The notes: generated by a model from the letters alone, not told the origin. A stretch of 64,000 bases of DNA from Cladopsammia gracilis (GCA_022457155.1 JAJGOT010000456.1:436501-500500); one strand, 5' to 3'; shown: positions 1 through 12,959, counted from the first letter of the stretch. Program-made: numbers and translations.

Positions 1-1700
1 ACTAAGACTGACAAGCACTGACAAGCACGCTACCTATTTGACGCGATTCTATTGTACACGCTTTTTCAGTGAGCGAATCCTAAATCGCGAAAAACGGACT
101 TCACACGTATCAACTTAATGATTTTGTTTTGGTGACTGCAAAAGTTCGCTTAAAAAATCGAAGACTGATACAAAACGCTCTGAATGCCTTTTAAAAACAA
201 AATAAAGAGATAAAAAAAAGTAATTCAACGTATTCTCCAGGATTTGAACTCGGAACGGCTGGTTTAACAATGCGGTCGAGTGTTGCATTTGGAATGGGTA
301 AAGGCCTGGCCTGCGAGCAAGCTCTCGGGCTCGGGCGTGGGGCCGAGAGCTTGCTCGTAGGCTATTAAAGGTTGCACTGGTCACTGGTAGCATTCGTTCA
401 TTACTGGTCACTGGTCACTGGCGGCACTCGTTCATTACTGGTCACTGGTCACTGGTGACACTCGTTCATTACTGGTCACTGGTCACTGGCGGCACCCGTT
501 CATTACTGGTCACTGGTCACTGGTGACACTCGTTCATTACTGGTCACTGGTTACTGGTGACACTCGTTCATTACTGGTCACTGGTCACTGGCGGCACTCG
601 TTCATTACTGGTCACTGGTCACTGGTGACACTCGTTCAGTACTGGTCACTGGTTACTGGTGACACTCGTTCATTACTGGTCACTGGTCACTGGTCACTGG
701 CGGCACTCGTTCATTACTGGTCACTGGTCACTGGTGGCACTCGTTCATTACTGGTCACTGGTCACTGGTGGCACTCGTTCATTACTGGTCGCTGGTCACT
801 GGTGACTCTCGTTTATTACTGGTCACTGGTCACTGGTGGCACTCGTTCATTACTGGTCACTGGTTACTGGTGGCACTCGTTCATTACTGGTCGCTGGTCA
901 CTGGTGACTCTCGTTCATTACTGGTCACTGGTCACTGGTGGCACTCGTTCATTACTGGTCGCTGGTCACTGGTGGCTCTCGTTCATTACTGGTCACTGGT
1001 CACTGGTGGCACTCGTTCATTACTGGTCGCTGGTCACTGGTGGCACTCGTTCATTACTGGTCACTGGTGGCTCTCGTTCATTACTGGTCACTGGTCACTG
1101 GTTGCACTCGTTCATTACTGGTCGCTGGTCACTGGTGGCACTCGTTCATTACTGGTCACTGGCGGCTCTCGTTCATTACTGGTCACTGGTCACTGGTTGC
1201 ACTCGTTCATTACTGGTCGCTGGTCACTGGTGGCACTCGTTCATTACTGGTCACTGGTCACTGGTGGCACTCGTTCATTACTGGTCGCTGGTCACTGGTG
1301 GCACTCGTTCATTACTGGTCACTGTTCACTGGTGGCACTCTTCCATTACTGGTCACTGGTCGCACTCGTTAATTACTGGTCACTGTTCACTGGTGGCACT
1401 CGTTCATTACTGGTCACTGGTCACTGGTGGCACTCGTTCATTACTGGTCACTGGTCACTGGTGGCACTCGTTCATTACTGGTCACTGATCACTGGTGGCA
1501 CTCGTTCATTACCCTTCGCGTATTCACGAGTTTAAAAGGATGCTGGTTTTCCTGTGGTCAAAGACCGTCTCTGTATATAAAATAGCTGGACTTCATACTC
1601 TGTGATTGATTGTAATTTTTTCTGAAATAATGCCCCACTGGATTTATTCTGCTATGTGATTTTATTGACACTTTAAAGTGCCTATGAAATGAAATTTTCG
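1..1700. repeat. Dispersed repeat family, copy 1 (contains a minisatellite)
   Basis: The first 370 bases and the stretch 1515-1690 recur at 39,355-39,955 and 40,370-40,530 in the same order and orientation. Shared landmarks are the 'gacgcgattctattgt' block, the 'aaggcctggcctgcgagcaa' block and 'aaaatagctggacttc'. Between the halves this copy has about 1.1 kb of 34-bp repeats, where the other copy has about one unit. No coding sequence is supported. The class of the element is unknown. Confidence 0.75.
368..1515. repeat. 34-bp minisatellite array, about 33 units
   Basis: The unit has the form ttcatt-actggtc-actggtc-actggtgg-cactcg. Some units have lost or gained one 7-bp 'actggtc' block, giving 27- or 41-bp variants. 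Because 34 is not a multiple of 3, long open frames run through the array and repeat only every 34 residues (102 bases). They are a by-product of the period and not genes. Confidence 0.95.
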
Positions 1701-4289
1701 ACACGTTTTTTATGCTAAAAAATTGAAGTCCATGTCCCACTGATTCATCATTTTCCAATTTAAGTTATGGTCAAGCAACGAAAAGTATTTATTTGGACGT
1801 CCCAAGTTGGTCAAAAATGAACTTTTCGTGTCCTGGGGCCTGGAACTAGTATAAAAAGAAACATAGGCCGGATTTGGGTTTCCAGACCTAGATCAGTATT
1901 AATACTTGAGGTGAAACAAATAAAAAACCGCAAACTGATCCTTACGGCAGAGAAACAGAAGCAGAAGCAAATAACATGGTGACGTCATCCGTTGTGCAAA
2001 AATGCCAAAAATTCGGTGTCGCTTTCATACGCTTCAGTATCTCTCGTAAACAAACCACTTTTTTAGCTATGTTTTTGCAGGTTTGCTCAGTTGCAAATGT
2101 CCTCCAACGATGAATTTTTACTACCATGTTGACTACGAAGGTCTGCACAGATGGATTGCGCAAATGGATTGCGCGCTTGACTGTAACTTAAATTAGAAAA
2201 TTATGAATCAGTGGAACATGGACTTCAATTTTTTGGTATAAAAAACGGGTCGAAAGCACTTTAATAAAGTTTATTTATGAGCTTTTACAGTTAAACACAG
2301 ATCAAGCACCAAGCACCTTGGTCACTCTGTCTAGTAAGGTGCTATCATACAGTCTATGTGTCCAGAAAGACGCCCTGTTTGACGCAAGACCCTGAAAACC
2401 ATACCCTGTTGGGCGGCACATACCCGTTTATGGGGAGAACCAATACGTAGATTGCACCGAAAAGGGTGTCACTGATAAAGCTGTCAAAACTATTGTAGTG
2501 CGGCAAACTTAGTGCTGCAAGACAGCAAGGATATAACTGGGAAAAAAGTTTGCAAATTACGAACACCTAATTCGGCAGAAAGTGGAAGCATAGAAGCCGA
2601 TTGCAAATAGCTTGTAAATAGGACTTTCGTTCTGACGGTCGGATGCTTCGAGGTCTGGTGTCTACCTTGAGGGTGGAAGCAGGATAATAAATATGGATTA
2701 ATGTGTCTAAGTAGAAAATTAATAAAGAATATCAATGGTTTAAACATCCAATATAAAGATGTTTTTAAAGAAATAGCGAAAAGCGCGAAAAGAAGCAAAT
2801 TCATTTTCTATTCATCTTCATTCCATTAATCTAGCAGAGAAATATTTGTCTGTCCGTTCCAACTTTCAAAAAGGCCAGATCGGAATCTGCATGATCACTG
2901 AATGATCAGGTGAATCTGTGATCACTGAATGCCAGATCAGGTTCGTTGTCCCTTGTTTAGTGTGGTTCAGTGATATGATCCAGCCAGCTCTATAACCTTG
3001 TTTTCAACAACACGCGTCGGGGGGGGGGGGATTTTTGGTGCTATGTCTATAACAGTGTTACAAAATGCAGCTGAACGTGGTCTGTTACAGGGTTAGGGTT
3101 TCAGAGTCCCAGTGGCACACCACCACTCAAAAATGTACAGATTACCTCTCCCCCCGGCAGAAAAAGCATAATTCAAGAAGAAAAAGAAGAAGAAAGGCAA
3201 TCTATGAGATGACAAATAAAATCATGAATGAATTTTTACGTCAAATTGACCTTTCTAACATCTCGCCATTGAATATAGGACCGTTCAGTGGATCGGCCTT
3301 TTTGCTTTTCGCCAACTAGACATTTAATTATTTAATTGCTCTGCGCTTTAAAACAAAAACTATTCTACCTTTACCGTCCAGGATCACAGTGTTGTGTCTT
3401 TGTTTTGACTGATTTTTTTGTTACCCGTATTAACTCAGTTTTCAAAGTGAAGGCTACTGTCTAGCACGCATTCAAATTTTATCAGTAGAATTTGATGGTG
3501 TGTACGTCAAGATTTGCAACCAGTTTCATCAATCCAAATTTTTCTTGAATGTTGCAAGTTACGCTTTTACAAGGCAAGAGTTCTTCGATATATCTTGTTA
3601 AGTGATAATCATCGATGATGAACAACAGTGATTTTAGCTGCACAACAGGCGCTTTTGGGGATGTTCAAGCGGGTTTTGGTGCGCGAGCGCACAGCGCCAG
3701 ATACACGAGGGGAAGGAAACGGAAAAAAAGCCTCCAGTTCTGCAGGCTACAGTCTTTTGATCGAAGACTCATTACTGTGCGGTGGTTTGGTGGAAGACGC
3801 AGGATCGGGGTCCCGGGATCTGTGGAAAATACGGGATTGCGAGTTTCATTAGCTATAGGTGGTCTGTAATTTTTTTTTTAAATAAAAAGGTTATATATTG
3901 TTTTGCTCAAAACAAAAGGACAGTGACAACGTTGGAGATTTAGAGATATGCTTCAAAAGACAAATGCAATTACTTCAGGTTATTAATAAAGAACGCGGCT
4001 ACTTGAACATAATGTTTTAGACTAACGCACAGTCGCTCTCGAACAAAACTGAGCCTCGGAATGTTCCATAAGCTTAAATTTAAGGCCATTGAATCAACGA
4101 ATCGATCCATCGAAGACTCGTTGGGGGCAGTTTCAGTCAGATCGAATGCTAATGCCTTTTATCTTGTATTTAGTTATGTGTGAATTGTTTACGTCAAAGT
4201 TGCAAGGTAAAAAGTCTGAACACAAGCCATCTATGTAGCATAAAACTATTATAAATATTTATCTTTTTTCACGAAGCAGTTTTCTTTTT
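1701..4289. other. Gene-free stretch
   Basis: No credible gene was seen. The stretch is AT-rich with short unrelated open frames, a G-run near 3019 and no clear terminal repeats. Confidence 0.5.
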
Positions 4290-4325
4290 CACATGTTAGT
4301 TTAAGTATGCTTAAACTAACATGTG
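4290..4325. repeat. Perfect 16-bp hairpin
   Basis: A 16-bp arm starting CACATGTTAG is followed by the 4-base loop TATG and the exact inverted arm. It could be a minimal fold-back remnant. No function is implied. Confidence 0.8.
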
Positions 4326-4542
4326 ATCGGGAATTTTTCTTCCTCAGCTGTATTGTTACAATTGTTGTTGTCCAGCCAGTAAATTCAACTGAAAATTGGA
4401 ATCAGAAATTTGCCCAAATGTATGTCTTAAGTAGAACATAAATTGGAGATTTTTTGTAACTTTAATGATACCAGTTGATCAATTGCAATGGTGATTAAAA
4501 AAATATCAATACTTTGTTGAACTCTAAACGTCAAACTAACTC

Positions 4543-5581
4543 TAGCCTGCGCGCGAATACAGCCGCCTCTCATCGCTCCCGGCCGCTAGGGACGTTCGCG
4601 CGAGAGAGCGTCTGCGATTTACTTTGAGAAATTCCAAACTGATGACGTAAATCTGTCCTGCATCAAGACAGGAGCGCTGATTGGTCAACTTGATAATTTT
4701 ACATAATTATGCTTTAAATTACGCAGTGTTGTGACTCAATCGCCAGTTGCGAGGATTAATCATGTCTGACGTTAGAAAGTGTTCGACTTTGTGTTCAATC
4801 TATTTGTCCCATGTTTAATGTTTTGACGTTACAAGCAAATCAGTTTCAGACTCTTTATAGTTTTATCTGTGGTGAGGAGGTTTTTCTGTTTTTGTCTATT
4901 TACCGACCGGATATGGCAAGTCACTGATATTTCAAACGGCGCCACTCATGCACGTGTGGATGAATGAACATTTATCGGCGATACATGGGAAGAAGAATCC
5001 CGTAATTATCATCATCAGTCTGCTTTTAGAGGAAAGACTACCTTCAGATTCACGGCACCGCAATGGCCGCGGACAAAAATGGCAGTTTCTTTCGCCAATA
5101 TTTTCACGGCAAAGATGGAAACAGAAATAATAAACCAATGCACTAAGAAATAAATGCGCGCAAGGAAATGTTATCCTTTGTAACACAATACAACCCTGTG
5201 TGCCTACATCCTCATGGACAAATGAATCACAACTTTTGCTTCGACGGATCTATAAAAAATCTCCCCTTATTTCATACGAAAGGGGTAGATCTTTAAAAGA
5301 CATACTGATCAGGGCTAAACTGTAAAAATCAAACCAACTTAAAACCGAGTGAACAAAGGTCATAACAAACACGCCAGGTTCTAGTAGGATTTGTGATGGG
5401 CCTGTCAACACCTTTCATTTCATTTGGTTTCACTGCATGCACATTATTATAATTATACGAGATTAGCGACAGGTGATTTACGTCATCAGTATGGAATTTC
5501 TCAAAGTAAATCGCAGACGCTCTCTCGCGCGAACGCCCCTAGCGGCCGGGAGCGATGAGAGGCGGCTGTATTCGCAGGCTA
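4543..5581. mobile_element. Non-autonomous Mutator-like (MULE) element
   Basis: The first about 115 bases recur inverted at the right end. The termini are TAGCCTGCG at the left and CGCAGGCTA at the right. The element is flanked by the exact 9-bp direct repeat AACTAACTC at 4534-4542 and 5582-5590. Long terminal inverted repeats plus a 9-bp target duplication are the classical Mutator signature. The 0.8-kb interior encodes no transposase, so the copy depended on enzyme supplied elsewhere. Boundaries are certain; the superfamily assignment is inferred from duplication length and terminal repeat size. Confidence 0.85.
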
Positions 5582-5590
5582 AACTAACTC

Positions 5591-6023
5591 GAGCTCGTTA
5601 GCGAAAGATAAATGTCATACCTTTGTCGTCTTCTTTACTGAAATAAACCAAAATATCGAAGCATGAATGAATTGCTTTTGCAGGGACATGCCCAGCCTTT
5701 TTGCAAAGGGGGATAAATGTCATCTCGTCCGAAATCGAAATCAGCCACTCAAGACCATGCAGTTACACAGGCATGTGCATGCCACGTTCAGGAAGGAAAT
5801 ATTTCTTGAAGTAAAAAGGCAACTCATGACGTAAAATAGCACCAACTTTTTCATTTCTCGTTTTCACATTGAAACAATTTGCTCCGTTCTCTATCTTTTG
5901 AAGGATTTTGTACTCAATTCTTATTAATGCTGAGAAAACGGGGATTCCGGAACCTCTGAAACCCTTCCTTGGATACGCCCCTGACTGGAGATGAGTAATA
6001 TTCAATTACTTTTATTTAAATTG
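5591..6023. other. Gene-free stretch
   Basis: No gene or repeat structure was recognised between the MULE and the SINE. Confidence 0.5.
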
Positions 6024-6475
6024 TGGAGGCACGGTGGTCTTGTGATTGGCGCGTCGGACTTTCAACCTGAAGATCGTTGGTTCAAGGCCTGGTCTCTCCC
6101 GTCATGATGTTTCCTTAGACAAGAAACTTCACTCCACATTGTCTCTTTCCACCCAGGTGTATACACCTAATTCAATAAAGGTTGCTTTGGTCATTGGTAA
6201 TTGGGCATTGGGAAGCTATTGTTTGGCGGTCACTCAAGCAAAGCATTGCATTGTGTTCCGTATGCCCAATTACCAATGACCAAAGCAACCTTTATTGAAT
6301 TAGGTGTAAATGGGTACCGGCGACATAATGCTGGGGGTAACCTTGCGATGGAATAGCATCTCATCCAGGGGGGAGTAGTAATACTCTCAGTCGCTTCATG
6401 CTACAGAAACTGGGTTATAAGCTCCGGCAGTTGTCAGCCATTAGGCTTGTGAAGACTTACTTCCCCCTCAATTTA
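6024..6475 (+). mobile_element. tRNA-derived SINE, split by a MITE
   Basis: The head resembles a tRNA gene, with an A-box-like 'ggtggtcttgtgattggc' and a B-box-like 'gttggttcaaggc' at about 6072. It continues into a tail containing 'ccacccaggtgtata', then, after the insertion, 'aatgggtaccggcgac' and 'agtcgcttcatgct'. This matches the general form of SINEs I know from anthozoan genomes; that is from memory, not a search. No poly-A tail was identified. The open frame across it is not a gene. Confidence 0.7.
6164..6306. mobile_element. 143-bp MITE with TA duplication, nested in the SINE
   Basis: Termini CACCTAATTCAATAAAGGTT and its inverse extend to about 45-bp inverted repeats. TA flanks both sides (6162-6163 and 6307-6308). 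Removing the element and one TA rejoins the SINE as gtgta-TA-aatgggtacc. A TA duplication suggests mobilisation by Tc1/mariner/pogo-type transposase. It is younger than the SINE copy. Confidence 0.85.
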
Positions 6476-7700
6476 ATTAATCAAACTTCTTTTAGACTTT
6501 CTGCCTTTAAGGTGCTACTTGCCATGATGTTGAGGACCCTTTGAGTCGTTTACCTCCACAATGTACGAGCCGTAAAACTCGGGTGTCGTGGGTATATAGT
6601 TTCAATCTGTTTGTTAAAGTTATCACGAACAAACCATTTTTCCTGGTTAAAGACCTTGACCAAGGCCTTAAACTAATTGCGTAATAGGCACCACACCGCT
6701 CCATAACATCGCGTCGCTTGTTCAAAAACGTAAACTTTATTCGCAGTTTATTAAAAGTAGCATTACGAAATGGAAAAAATTAATATGCGCCTCAGCGTTT
6801 TTTGATTAAAAACATAATTAAAAACATAATAAAAACATAATACACAGTAAGGTAACTTCTTTTTACATGAAGGCATATGTGCAAAACACTTTCGAAAAAC
6901 ATTGTAACTGAATAACGATCTCGAATGTTCGCTATTGTGTCACATATTGTAGTCTCGCTTTTAGAAGGAGACACAACCAGCGTTAATAAACGATTTACTA
7001 AATATCTCATGTAAAATAAGGTGATTCAAAGTACAATAAATATACCTATAAGGTACAAAAGTATGAAACGCTTAAAGGGGCACTGTCATGCTTGTTTCAT
7101 ACAAAATTGATACTTTTTAAAACTGATTCCTTACGTTTCTAGCCGGCACGAATTAATTAGACAAAAAACACTCTCTCTAATACACAATGTACATGAACAG
7201 GAACATACAAGAAGGCTCAACAGCCAGTGAGAGCGCACGAACACAAATACGGTGAATCAAACAAGTCTTGCAACTCTTGTGATTGCGTGTTTTATGTATC
7301 GCTTCGTCAACTGTTCAATGTATGAGCAGATGCTTTCTTCAAAGAAAAGTTCCGATTTGCCAGCCACATACTAGACTTGGTGACTACCTGCAACTTAACA
7401 ACAAACGACGTTTTTGTTGGTTGGGGTGGATTTAATAACATGTTAATTTATCATCTGCTTCCATAACAACGACGACTTATACGGTCATCCCTAACTCGGG
7501 ACCCTATATCTCATGGAACACTCGCGTTCATTGTCTAACGCTTACTTAGCCACGGTCTTTTGGACCGTTTCTACGGTACATTTCTAGATAGTATGGACCG
7601 ATGTTTTAAACGAGATCTAAATCTTAGTCAACGTCTTACTATTGTTTACTCCCTCTTTAAAAGAGAATAACAGTTGGTTAACATATTGACCTCGGGCGAA
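6476..7700. other. Gene-free stretch
   Basis: AT-rich DNA without a convincing coding exon or repeat. Confidence 0.45.
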
Positions 7701-7727
7701 TATTATTATTATTATTATTATTATTAT

Positions 7728-7763
<36 letters not shown>

Positions 7764-7925
7764 AAGTAGTAGTAGTAGAAGTAGTAGTTGTGGTGATTGT
7801 AGCAGTAGTAGTGTAGTAGTAGTAGTAGTAGCAGTAGTAGTAGTAGTAGCAGTAGTAGTAGTAGTAGTAGCAGTAGTAGTAGTAGTAGTAGTAGAAGTAG
7901 TAGTAGTAGTAGTAGTAGTAATAGT
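7701..7925. repeat. Trinucleotide microsatellite (ATT)n then (AGT)n
   Basis: About 27 bases of ATT repeats switch directly into about 195 bases of mostly AGT repeats with scattered A-for-T and C interruptions. Confidence 0.95.
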
Positions 7926-8226
7926 AATTTGACTGAGTGGAGTATAATTATGGGAGTAATTGGGCGAGTAATTTCAAATGGCGCGAGGATGCTTTGAAAT
8001 TACGACCACGATTACTCCTAAATTATACGACACGAAAATCGAATACCAATTAATCGCATCAACAACAAAATTCCAGATTAAAAAGTCTATGTGGACCTTT
8101 TTGTACTGAAAACGTCAACGATATTTTCTATTTAAGTGCACCTGATTGACGCGCGCGCAACATAAGTGTCCAATTACCGCTAACCAACTACAAAAGGTTG
8201 TAATTGGATAGCTGTGATTGGACACC

Positions 8227-8454
8227 CTGGGGCGCTTTCCATTTAACCAAAAATTCCGGAAATTCCGGGTTGGGAAGCGAATGGAAAGGAAATTTTCCGG
8301 AATAAAATTCCGGTATTTTAGGACAACCTCGCGAGGTTGTCGTCCTCACGTTGCGGTGCAACGGTGCAGCCAACCGGAAAATACTATTCCATTCGCCACA
8401 TGGAAAATCCGGAATTTCAAACCGGAATTTTTGGTCAAATGGAAAGCGCCCCAG
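8227..8454. mobile_element. 228-bp fold-back MITE
   Basis: The termini CTGGGGCGCTTTCCATTT and AAATGGAAAGCGCCCCAG are inverted. The interior repeats 'attccgg' motifs in both orientations. No convincing target duplication was found. It lies about 140 bp past the stop of the TPR-CHAT gene. Confidence 0.8.
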
Positions 8455-8591
8455 GTGACCACGCGCCAATTGCGTAAGAAATAGGCGCGCGTATGACCAA
8501 TCGAAATCGGGGATTTTGTTATTGCCACAATTATTATTATTATTACTACTATTACTAAACACTACTCTCCGTATTTATATACCAGGTAGCA

Positions 8592-11500
8592 TTAAACAAT
8601 TTCTACTAACCTTAACTTATGGAAATCAAATGTCACGTCATCTCCAATCAGCATAAATGGCGCCCATTGTCGCACTTTAGAAAAGCCGCTATCTCTCATC
8701 CACTTCATGGTCTGGTGAAGAGATTCACTGGCACTTTCTCCTTGAACAAGGTGCTCGTAAAAACGAATCATAAAATGCTTTGTTGCAAGGTCTTCGATGG
8801 CCCACAGGGCCACCAACACTGAGCGTGCACCTGATCCTAAGAACGCGCGGGCGATTCCAACAACTCCCTCGGCTCTTATATGCCCACGTGCACTGTGACA
8901 ACAGCTAAGAACTACCAGTTTGGCTCGCAGTCGAACTTGTGAAATGTTTGTCATTGTCAACAAGTAGTCTTCTTCTTGTGGAAACCTGCTCTCAGTGGGT
9001 CTTTGAGGGGAAAGAACAATTTCTCCTCTTTCGGCATTACCATGAGCGGCAAAATGAATCAGACTCACTGAATGAATCCTTTTAAGAACCCCCTGCTTGG
9101 TTGCTTGCTTTCCTAGCAAAGGCTGAACTCTGAGCAGTCCTCCAATCATCTCTGCTTCCTCTCTTGCACGAGGCAATGGTATTGGTCTCTCCCAGCGTCC
9201 CTTGTAAAGCACATCACCAACATCAGGATCTCCCACTATCAGTGCGCCAGTCTGACCGTGATAGTCTGTTGGACTGTCCTGTAAGAGCTTGAGAGTCGTC
9301 AAAGAAGGAACAATGCGGATCCTGAAATTCTCTGATAAAAACTTTCCACTTTCATCCTCTAACGCTGCGAATGGAACTTTGTAAAAAGAACGATCAGGAA
9401 CAATAATGATTTCGGCTTCATCAAGTGAGTCAGCCACAGGAGCGATGATCATTTTGTAACACTCAGCAAGAGTAGGGTCGGGTGGCTGGTTCTGGTCTTC
9501 CTCTTCTTCTACCAGGCGAAAAGCTTCAACAGTATCTTCCTGAGAGGATTTACGCGATGGGTGGGTAACGTTTGATGAAAACCATGATCGATCTTCGCAT
9601 TGCTGTCGATGTGGAAAATGAAACTTTCTCCAGATTTCGTTTCCAAAAACGTCCTCTACCTGCATATCCTTTCCCTTGTTAACAAAACAGCCATTAACGT
9701 TTATTTTCCGAAAAAGTATAGGTTTGTCCGCTTTAACAATCCACAAATATATATCATGTAGACTATATGAAATGTACAGGCAAGAACAGTTACTTTCTTT
9801 ATCCACGATCCTTTCAATACCAACCCATGTCTGTGGATCGACCGATATTTCTCTTTCCAAAGAGTACTGAGCTGACATTAAGTCTGCCAGGGCTCTGGCT
9901 CGTGCAAGCTCTACAGTGTAGAGAGCTTTATTAGGCTTCCCAGTTGAAACGAACAACGCAGTTAGAGACTGGTAGTTATTAACGTGCTTGTCAAACAACG
10001 ATATCTTGAATTGGTCATTATCTCTCAGAAAACAGCGCATCTCCTCACTTTTAATAATGCTGTCAAAGAGATGAGATTTCGCTCCATGCATGTTTCCATG
10101 CAACAGCATAGCAACTCCAAGGTTAGCGTGGACTGTTAACTCAGCTTTAATGTCTCCATTAAAGTTGAGATAGAGTGCTTTCTCGAAATGTTCTATAGCC
10201 TTGGCATATTCACCGAGAGACCCAAACACCGCTCCTAGGTTTGCATAACACACGGCTTCTCCATATTTGTTGCCAATTTCTTTTTCCATCGCAAGTGCTT
10301 TTTCGAAATGTTCTTTAGCCTTGGCATATTCACCGAGAGACCGAAACACCGCTCCTAGGTTTGCATAACACGTGGCTTCTGTATTTTTGTTGCCAATTTC
10401 TTTTCTGATCGCAAGTGCTTTTTCATGATGTTCTTTAGCCTTGGCATATTCACCGAGATACTGAAACACCACTCCTAGATTTTCATAACAGCCGTCTTTT
10501 CCATTTATGTCACCAATTTCTATCATGATCGCAAGTGCTTTTTCGGTATATTCTTTAGCCTTGGCATATTCATTCAGAGAACCAAACACCCTTCCTACTT
10601 TACTATAACAGTAGGCTTCTCCATTTATGTCGCCAATTTCTTTTTTGATCGCAAGTGCTTTTTCCAAATGTTCTTTAGCCTTGACATATTCACCGAAAAC
10701 CTCAAACACCACTCCTAGTTTTTCATAACAGGTGGCTTCTCCATCTCTGTCACCAATTTCTATCATGATCGCAAGTGCTTTTTCGGTATATTCTTTAGCC
10801 TTGGCATATTCATCGAGAGAAACAAACAGCGTTCCTAGGTTTGAATAACACGAGGCTTCTCCATTTTTGTTGCCAATTTCTTTTAGGATCGCAAGTGCTT
10901 TTTCGAGATGTTCTTTAGCCTTGGGATATTCACCGAGAGAAACAAACACCGTTCCTAGGTTTGCATAACACGAGGCTTCTCCATTTTTGTTGCCAATTAA
11001 TTTTAGGATCGCAAGTGCTTTTTCGAGATGTTCTTTAGCTTTGGCATATTCACCGAGAGAATAGAACACCGTTCCTAGCTTTGCATAACACCAGGCTTCT
11101 CCATTTCTGTTGCCAATTTCTTTTCTGATCGCAAGTGCTTTTTCGAGATGTTCTTTAGTCTTTGTATATTCACGAAGAGACCGAAACGCCATTCCTAGGT
11201 TTGCATAACACGTGGCTTCTCCATTTATGTCGCCAATTTCTTTTTTGATCGCAAGTGCTTTTTCATGATGTTCTTTAGCGTTGACATATTCACCAAAAAA
11301 CTCAAACACCTCTCCTAGTTTTTCATAACAGCTGGCTTCTCCATTTATGTCACCAATTTCTATCATGATCGCAAGTGCTTTTTCGATATATTCTTTAGCC
11401 TTGGGATATTCACCGAGAGAAACAAACACCGTTCCTAGGTTTGCATAACACGAGGCTTCTCCATTTTTGTTGCCAATTTCTTTTTTGATCGCAAGTGCTT

Positions 11501-12959
11501 TTTCATGATGTTCTTTAGCGTTGACATATTCACCAAAAAACTCAAACACCTCTCCTAGTTTTTCATAACAGCTGGCTTCTCCATTTATGTCACCAATTTC
11601 TATCATGATCGCAAGTGCTTTTTCGATATATTCTTTAGCCTTGAGATATTCACCGAGATACTCAAACACCACTCCTAAGTTTGCATAACACGAGGCTTCT
11701 CCATTTATGTCGCCAATTTCTTTTTTGATCGCAAGTGCTTTTTCATGATGTTCTTTAGCGTTGACATATTCACCAAGAAACTGAAACATCGCTCCTAGTT
11801 TTTCATAACAGTTGGCTTCTCCATTTATGTCACCAATTTCTATCATGATCGCAAGTGCTTTTTCGAGATATTCTTTAGCCTTGGGATATTCACCGAGAGA
11901 AACAAACACCGTTCCTAGGTTTGCATAACACCAGGCTTCTCCATTTTTGTTGGCAATTTCTTTTAGGATCGCAAGTGCTTTTTCGAGATGTTCTTTAGCT
12001 TTGGCATATTCACCGAGAGAATCAAACACCGTTCCTAGCTTTGCATAACACCAGGCTTCTCCATTTTTGTTGCCAATTTCTTTTCCGATCGCAAGTGCTT
12101 TTTCGAGATGTTCTTTAGCCTTTGTATATTCACCAAGAGACCGAAACGCCATTCCTAGGTTTGCATAACACGTGGCTTCTCCATTTATGTCGCCAATTTC
12201 TTTTTTGATCGCGAGTGCTTTTTCATGATGTTCTTTAGCGTTGACATATTCACCAAAAAACTCAAACACCTCTCCTAGTTTTTCATAACAGCTGGCTTCC
12301 CCATTTATGTCACCAATTTCTATCATGATCGCAAGTGCTTTTTCGAGATATTCTTTAGCCTTGGGATATTCACCGAGAGAAACAAACACCGTTCCTAGGT
12401 TTGCATAACACGAGGCTTCTCCATTTTTGTTGCCAATTTCTTTTAGGATCGCAAGTGCTTTTTCGAGATGTTCTTTAGCCTTGGCATGTTCACCGAGATA
12501 CTCAAACACCACTCCTAAGTTTGCATAACACGAGGCTTCTCCATCCCTTTTTCCAGTTGCTATCATGATGCTAAGTGCATTCGAATAAAGTTCTTTTGCT
12601 TCGTTATATTTAGCTTGACATTGATACAATCCCGCTAGTTGCAAGGTTACTTGTCCTTCTTCGGCTTTTTCGCCACTGTCACGCAATAAGGCTAGAAGCT
12701 TTCTACAGCATTTTATCGCATTCTTATGATTGTAAATAAGACGGTACTCTTTGAACAACAGGAAATATAGCACTTTGACTAATTCGGTTATTTTTTTCAC
12801 AGCTTTAGCGTTAAGGAGACCCAAGCATTCTTTTGTTAACTGGATGGCCTTTAGAACACGACTGGTGCTTAGAAGGAAATTGGCAATCAGTATTCCAATA
12901 AAGATGTCTTGTACAACCTTGTCTATGTTGTCCATGACAGTCTTTTCTAGAAGAGACAA
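8592..12959 (-). CDS. TPR-CHAT protein (TTC28-like), TPR array plus CHAT peptidase-fold domain
   Basis: The open frame encodes 1,455 residues. Residues about 1-90 form a helical leader. About 21 TPR units of exactly 40 residues follow to about residue 950, each with the core GEA-x-CY-x-NLG and K-A-KEH-x-EKALAI, resembling kinesin-light-chain-type TPRs. A linker leads to a C-terminal CHAT domain from about residue 1170. CHAT is a caspase/separase-fold domain; the expected dyad is visible as His about 1306 in FAAHG and Cys about 1354 in VVLSCCH, so protease activity is plausible. Metazoan TTC28 has this architecture and corals have many such genes; substrate is unknown. The start is uncertain: TTTTGTCTCTTCTAG at 12,961-12,947 looks like a splice acceptor, making the exon begin at 12,946 and Met9 (12,935) a likely start. 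A donor-like AAG|GTTAGT overlaps the last codons, so the last residues could be spliced away. Confidence 0.88.
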   Translation of the reverse strand: MSLLEKTVMDNIDKVVQDIFIGILIANFLLSTSRVLKAIQLTKECLGLLNAKAVKKITELVKVLYFLLFKEYRLIYNHKNAIKCCRKLLALLRDSGEKAEEGQVTLQLAGLYQCQAKYNEAKELYSNALSIMIATGKRDGEASCYANLGVVFEYLGEHAKAKEHLEKALAILKEIGNKNGEASCYANLGTVFVSLGEYPKAKEYLEKALAIMIEIGDINGEASCYEKLGEVFEFFGEYVNAKEHHEKALAIKKEIGDINGEATCYANLGMAFRSLGEYTKAKEHLEKALAIGKEIGNKNGEAWCYAKLGTVFDSLGEYAKAKEHLEKALAILKEIANKNGEAWCYANLGTVFVSLGEYPKAKEYLEKALAIMIEIGDINGEANCYEKLGAMFQFLGEYVNAKEHHEKALAIKKEIGDINGEASCYANLGVVFEYLGEYLKAKEYIEKALAIMIEIGDINGEASCYEKLGEVFEFFGEYVNAKEHHEKALAIKKEIGNKNGEASCYANLGTVFVSLGEYPKAKEYIEKALAIMIEIGDINGEASCYEKLGEVFEFFGEYVNAKEHHEKALAIKKEIGDINGEATCYANLGMAFRSLREYTKTKEHLEKALAIRKEIGNRNGEAWCYAKLGTVFYSLGEYAKAKEHLEKALAILKLIGNKNGEASCYANLGTVFVSLGEYPKAKEHLEKALAILKEIGNKNGEASCYSNLGTLFVSLDEYAKAKEYTEKALAIMIEIGDRDGEATCYEKLGVVFEVFGEYVKAKEHLEKALAIKKEIGDINGEAYCYSKVGRVFGSLNEYAKAKEYTEKALAIMIEIGDINGKDGCYENLGVVFQYLGEYAKAKEHHEKALAIRKEIGNKNTEATCYANLGAVFRSLGEYAKAKEHFEKALAMEKEIGNKYGEAVCYANLGAVFGSLGEYAKAIEHFEKALYLNFNGDIKAELTVHANLGVAMLLHGNMHGAKSHLFDSIIKSEEMRCFLRDNDQFKISLFDKHVNNYQSLTALFVSTGKPNKALYTVELARARALADLMSAQYSLEREISVDPQTWVGIERIVDKESNCSCLYISYSLHDIYLWIVKADKPILFRKINVNGCFVNKGKDMQVEDVFGNEIWRKFHFPHRQQCEDRSWFSSNVTHPSRKSSQEDTVEAFRLVEEEEDQNQPPDPTLAECYKMIIAPVADSLDEAEIIIVPDRSFYKVPFAALEDESGKFLSENFRIRIVPSLTTLKLLQDSPTDYHGQTGALIVGDPDVGDVLYKGRWERPIPLPRAREEAEMIGGLLRVQPLLGKQATKQGVLKRIHSVSLIHFAAHGNAERGEIVLSPQRPTESRFPQEEDYLLTMTNISQVRLRAKLVVLSCCHSARGHIRAEGVVGIARAFLGSGARSVLVALWAIEDLATKHFMIRFYEHLVQGESASESLHQTMKWMRDSGFSKVRQWAPFMLIGDDVTFDFHKLRLVEIV
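10141..12560 (-). repeat. 120-bp coding tandem repeats with 960-bp higher-order period
   Basis: The TPR units are still in exact 120-bp register at DNA level with many near-identical stretches. Units 3-7 closely match units 11-15 in the same order, and units 9-10 resemble 11-12, which indicates block duplication of eight units (960 bp) and homogenisation by unequal exchange or gene conversion. The array is also a likely site of short-read misassembly. Confidence 0.9.

Noticed and set aside
368..1515. CRISPR array
   Set aside because: Units are adjacent without unique spacers, and the genome is a spliced eukaryotic one.
523..1535. Three long overlapping open frames encoding HYWSLVTGG-type repeats
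   Set aside because: They follow from a 34-bp tandem repeat read in all three frames; no start context, splice sites or unique sequence.
4932..5186. Transposase candidate inside the MULE
   Set aside because: 84 residues with no DDE or zinc-finger motif; too short for a transposase.
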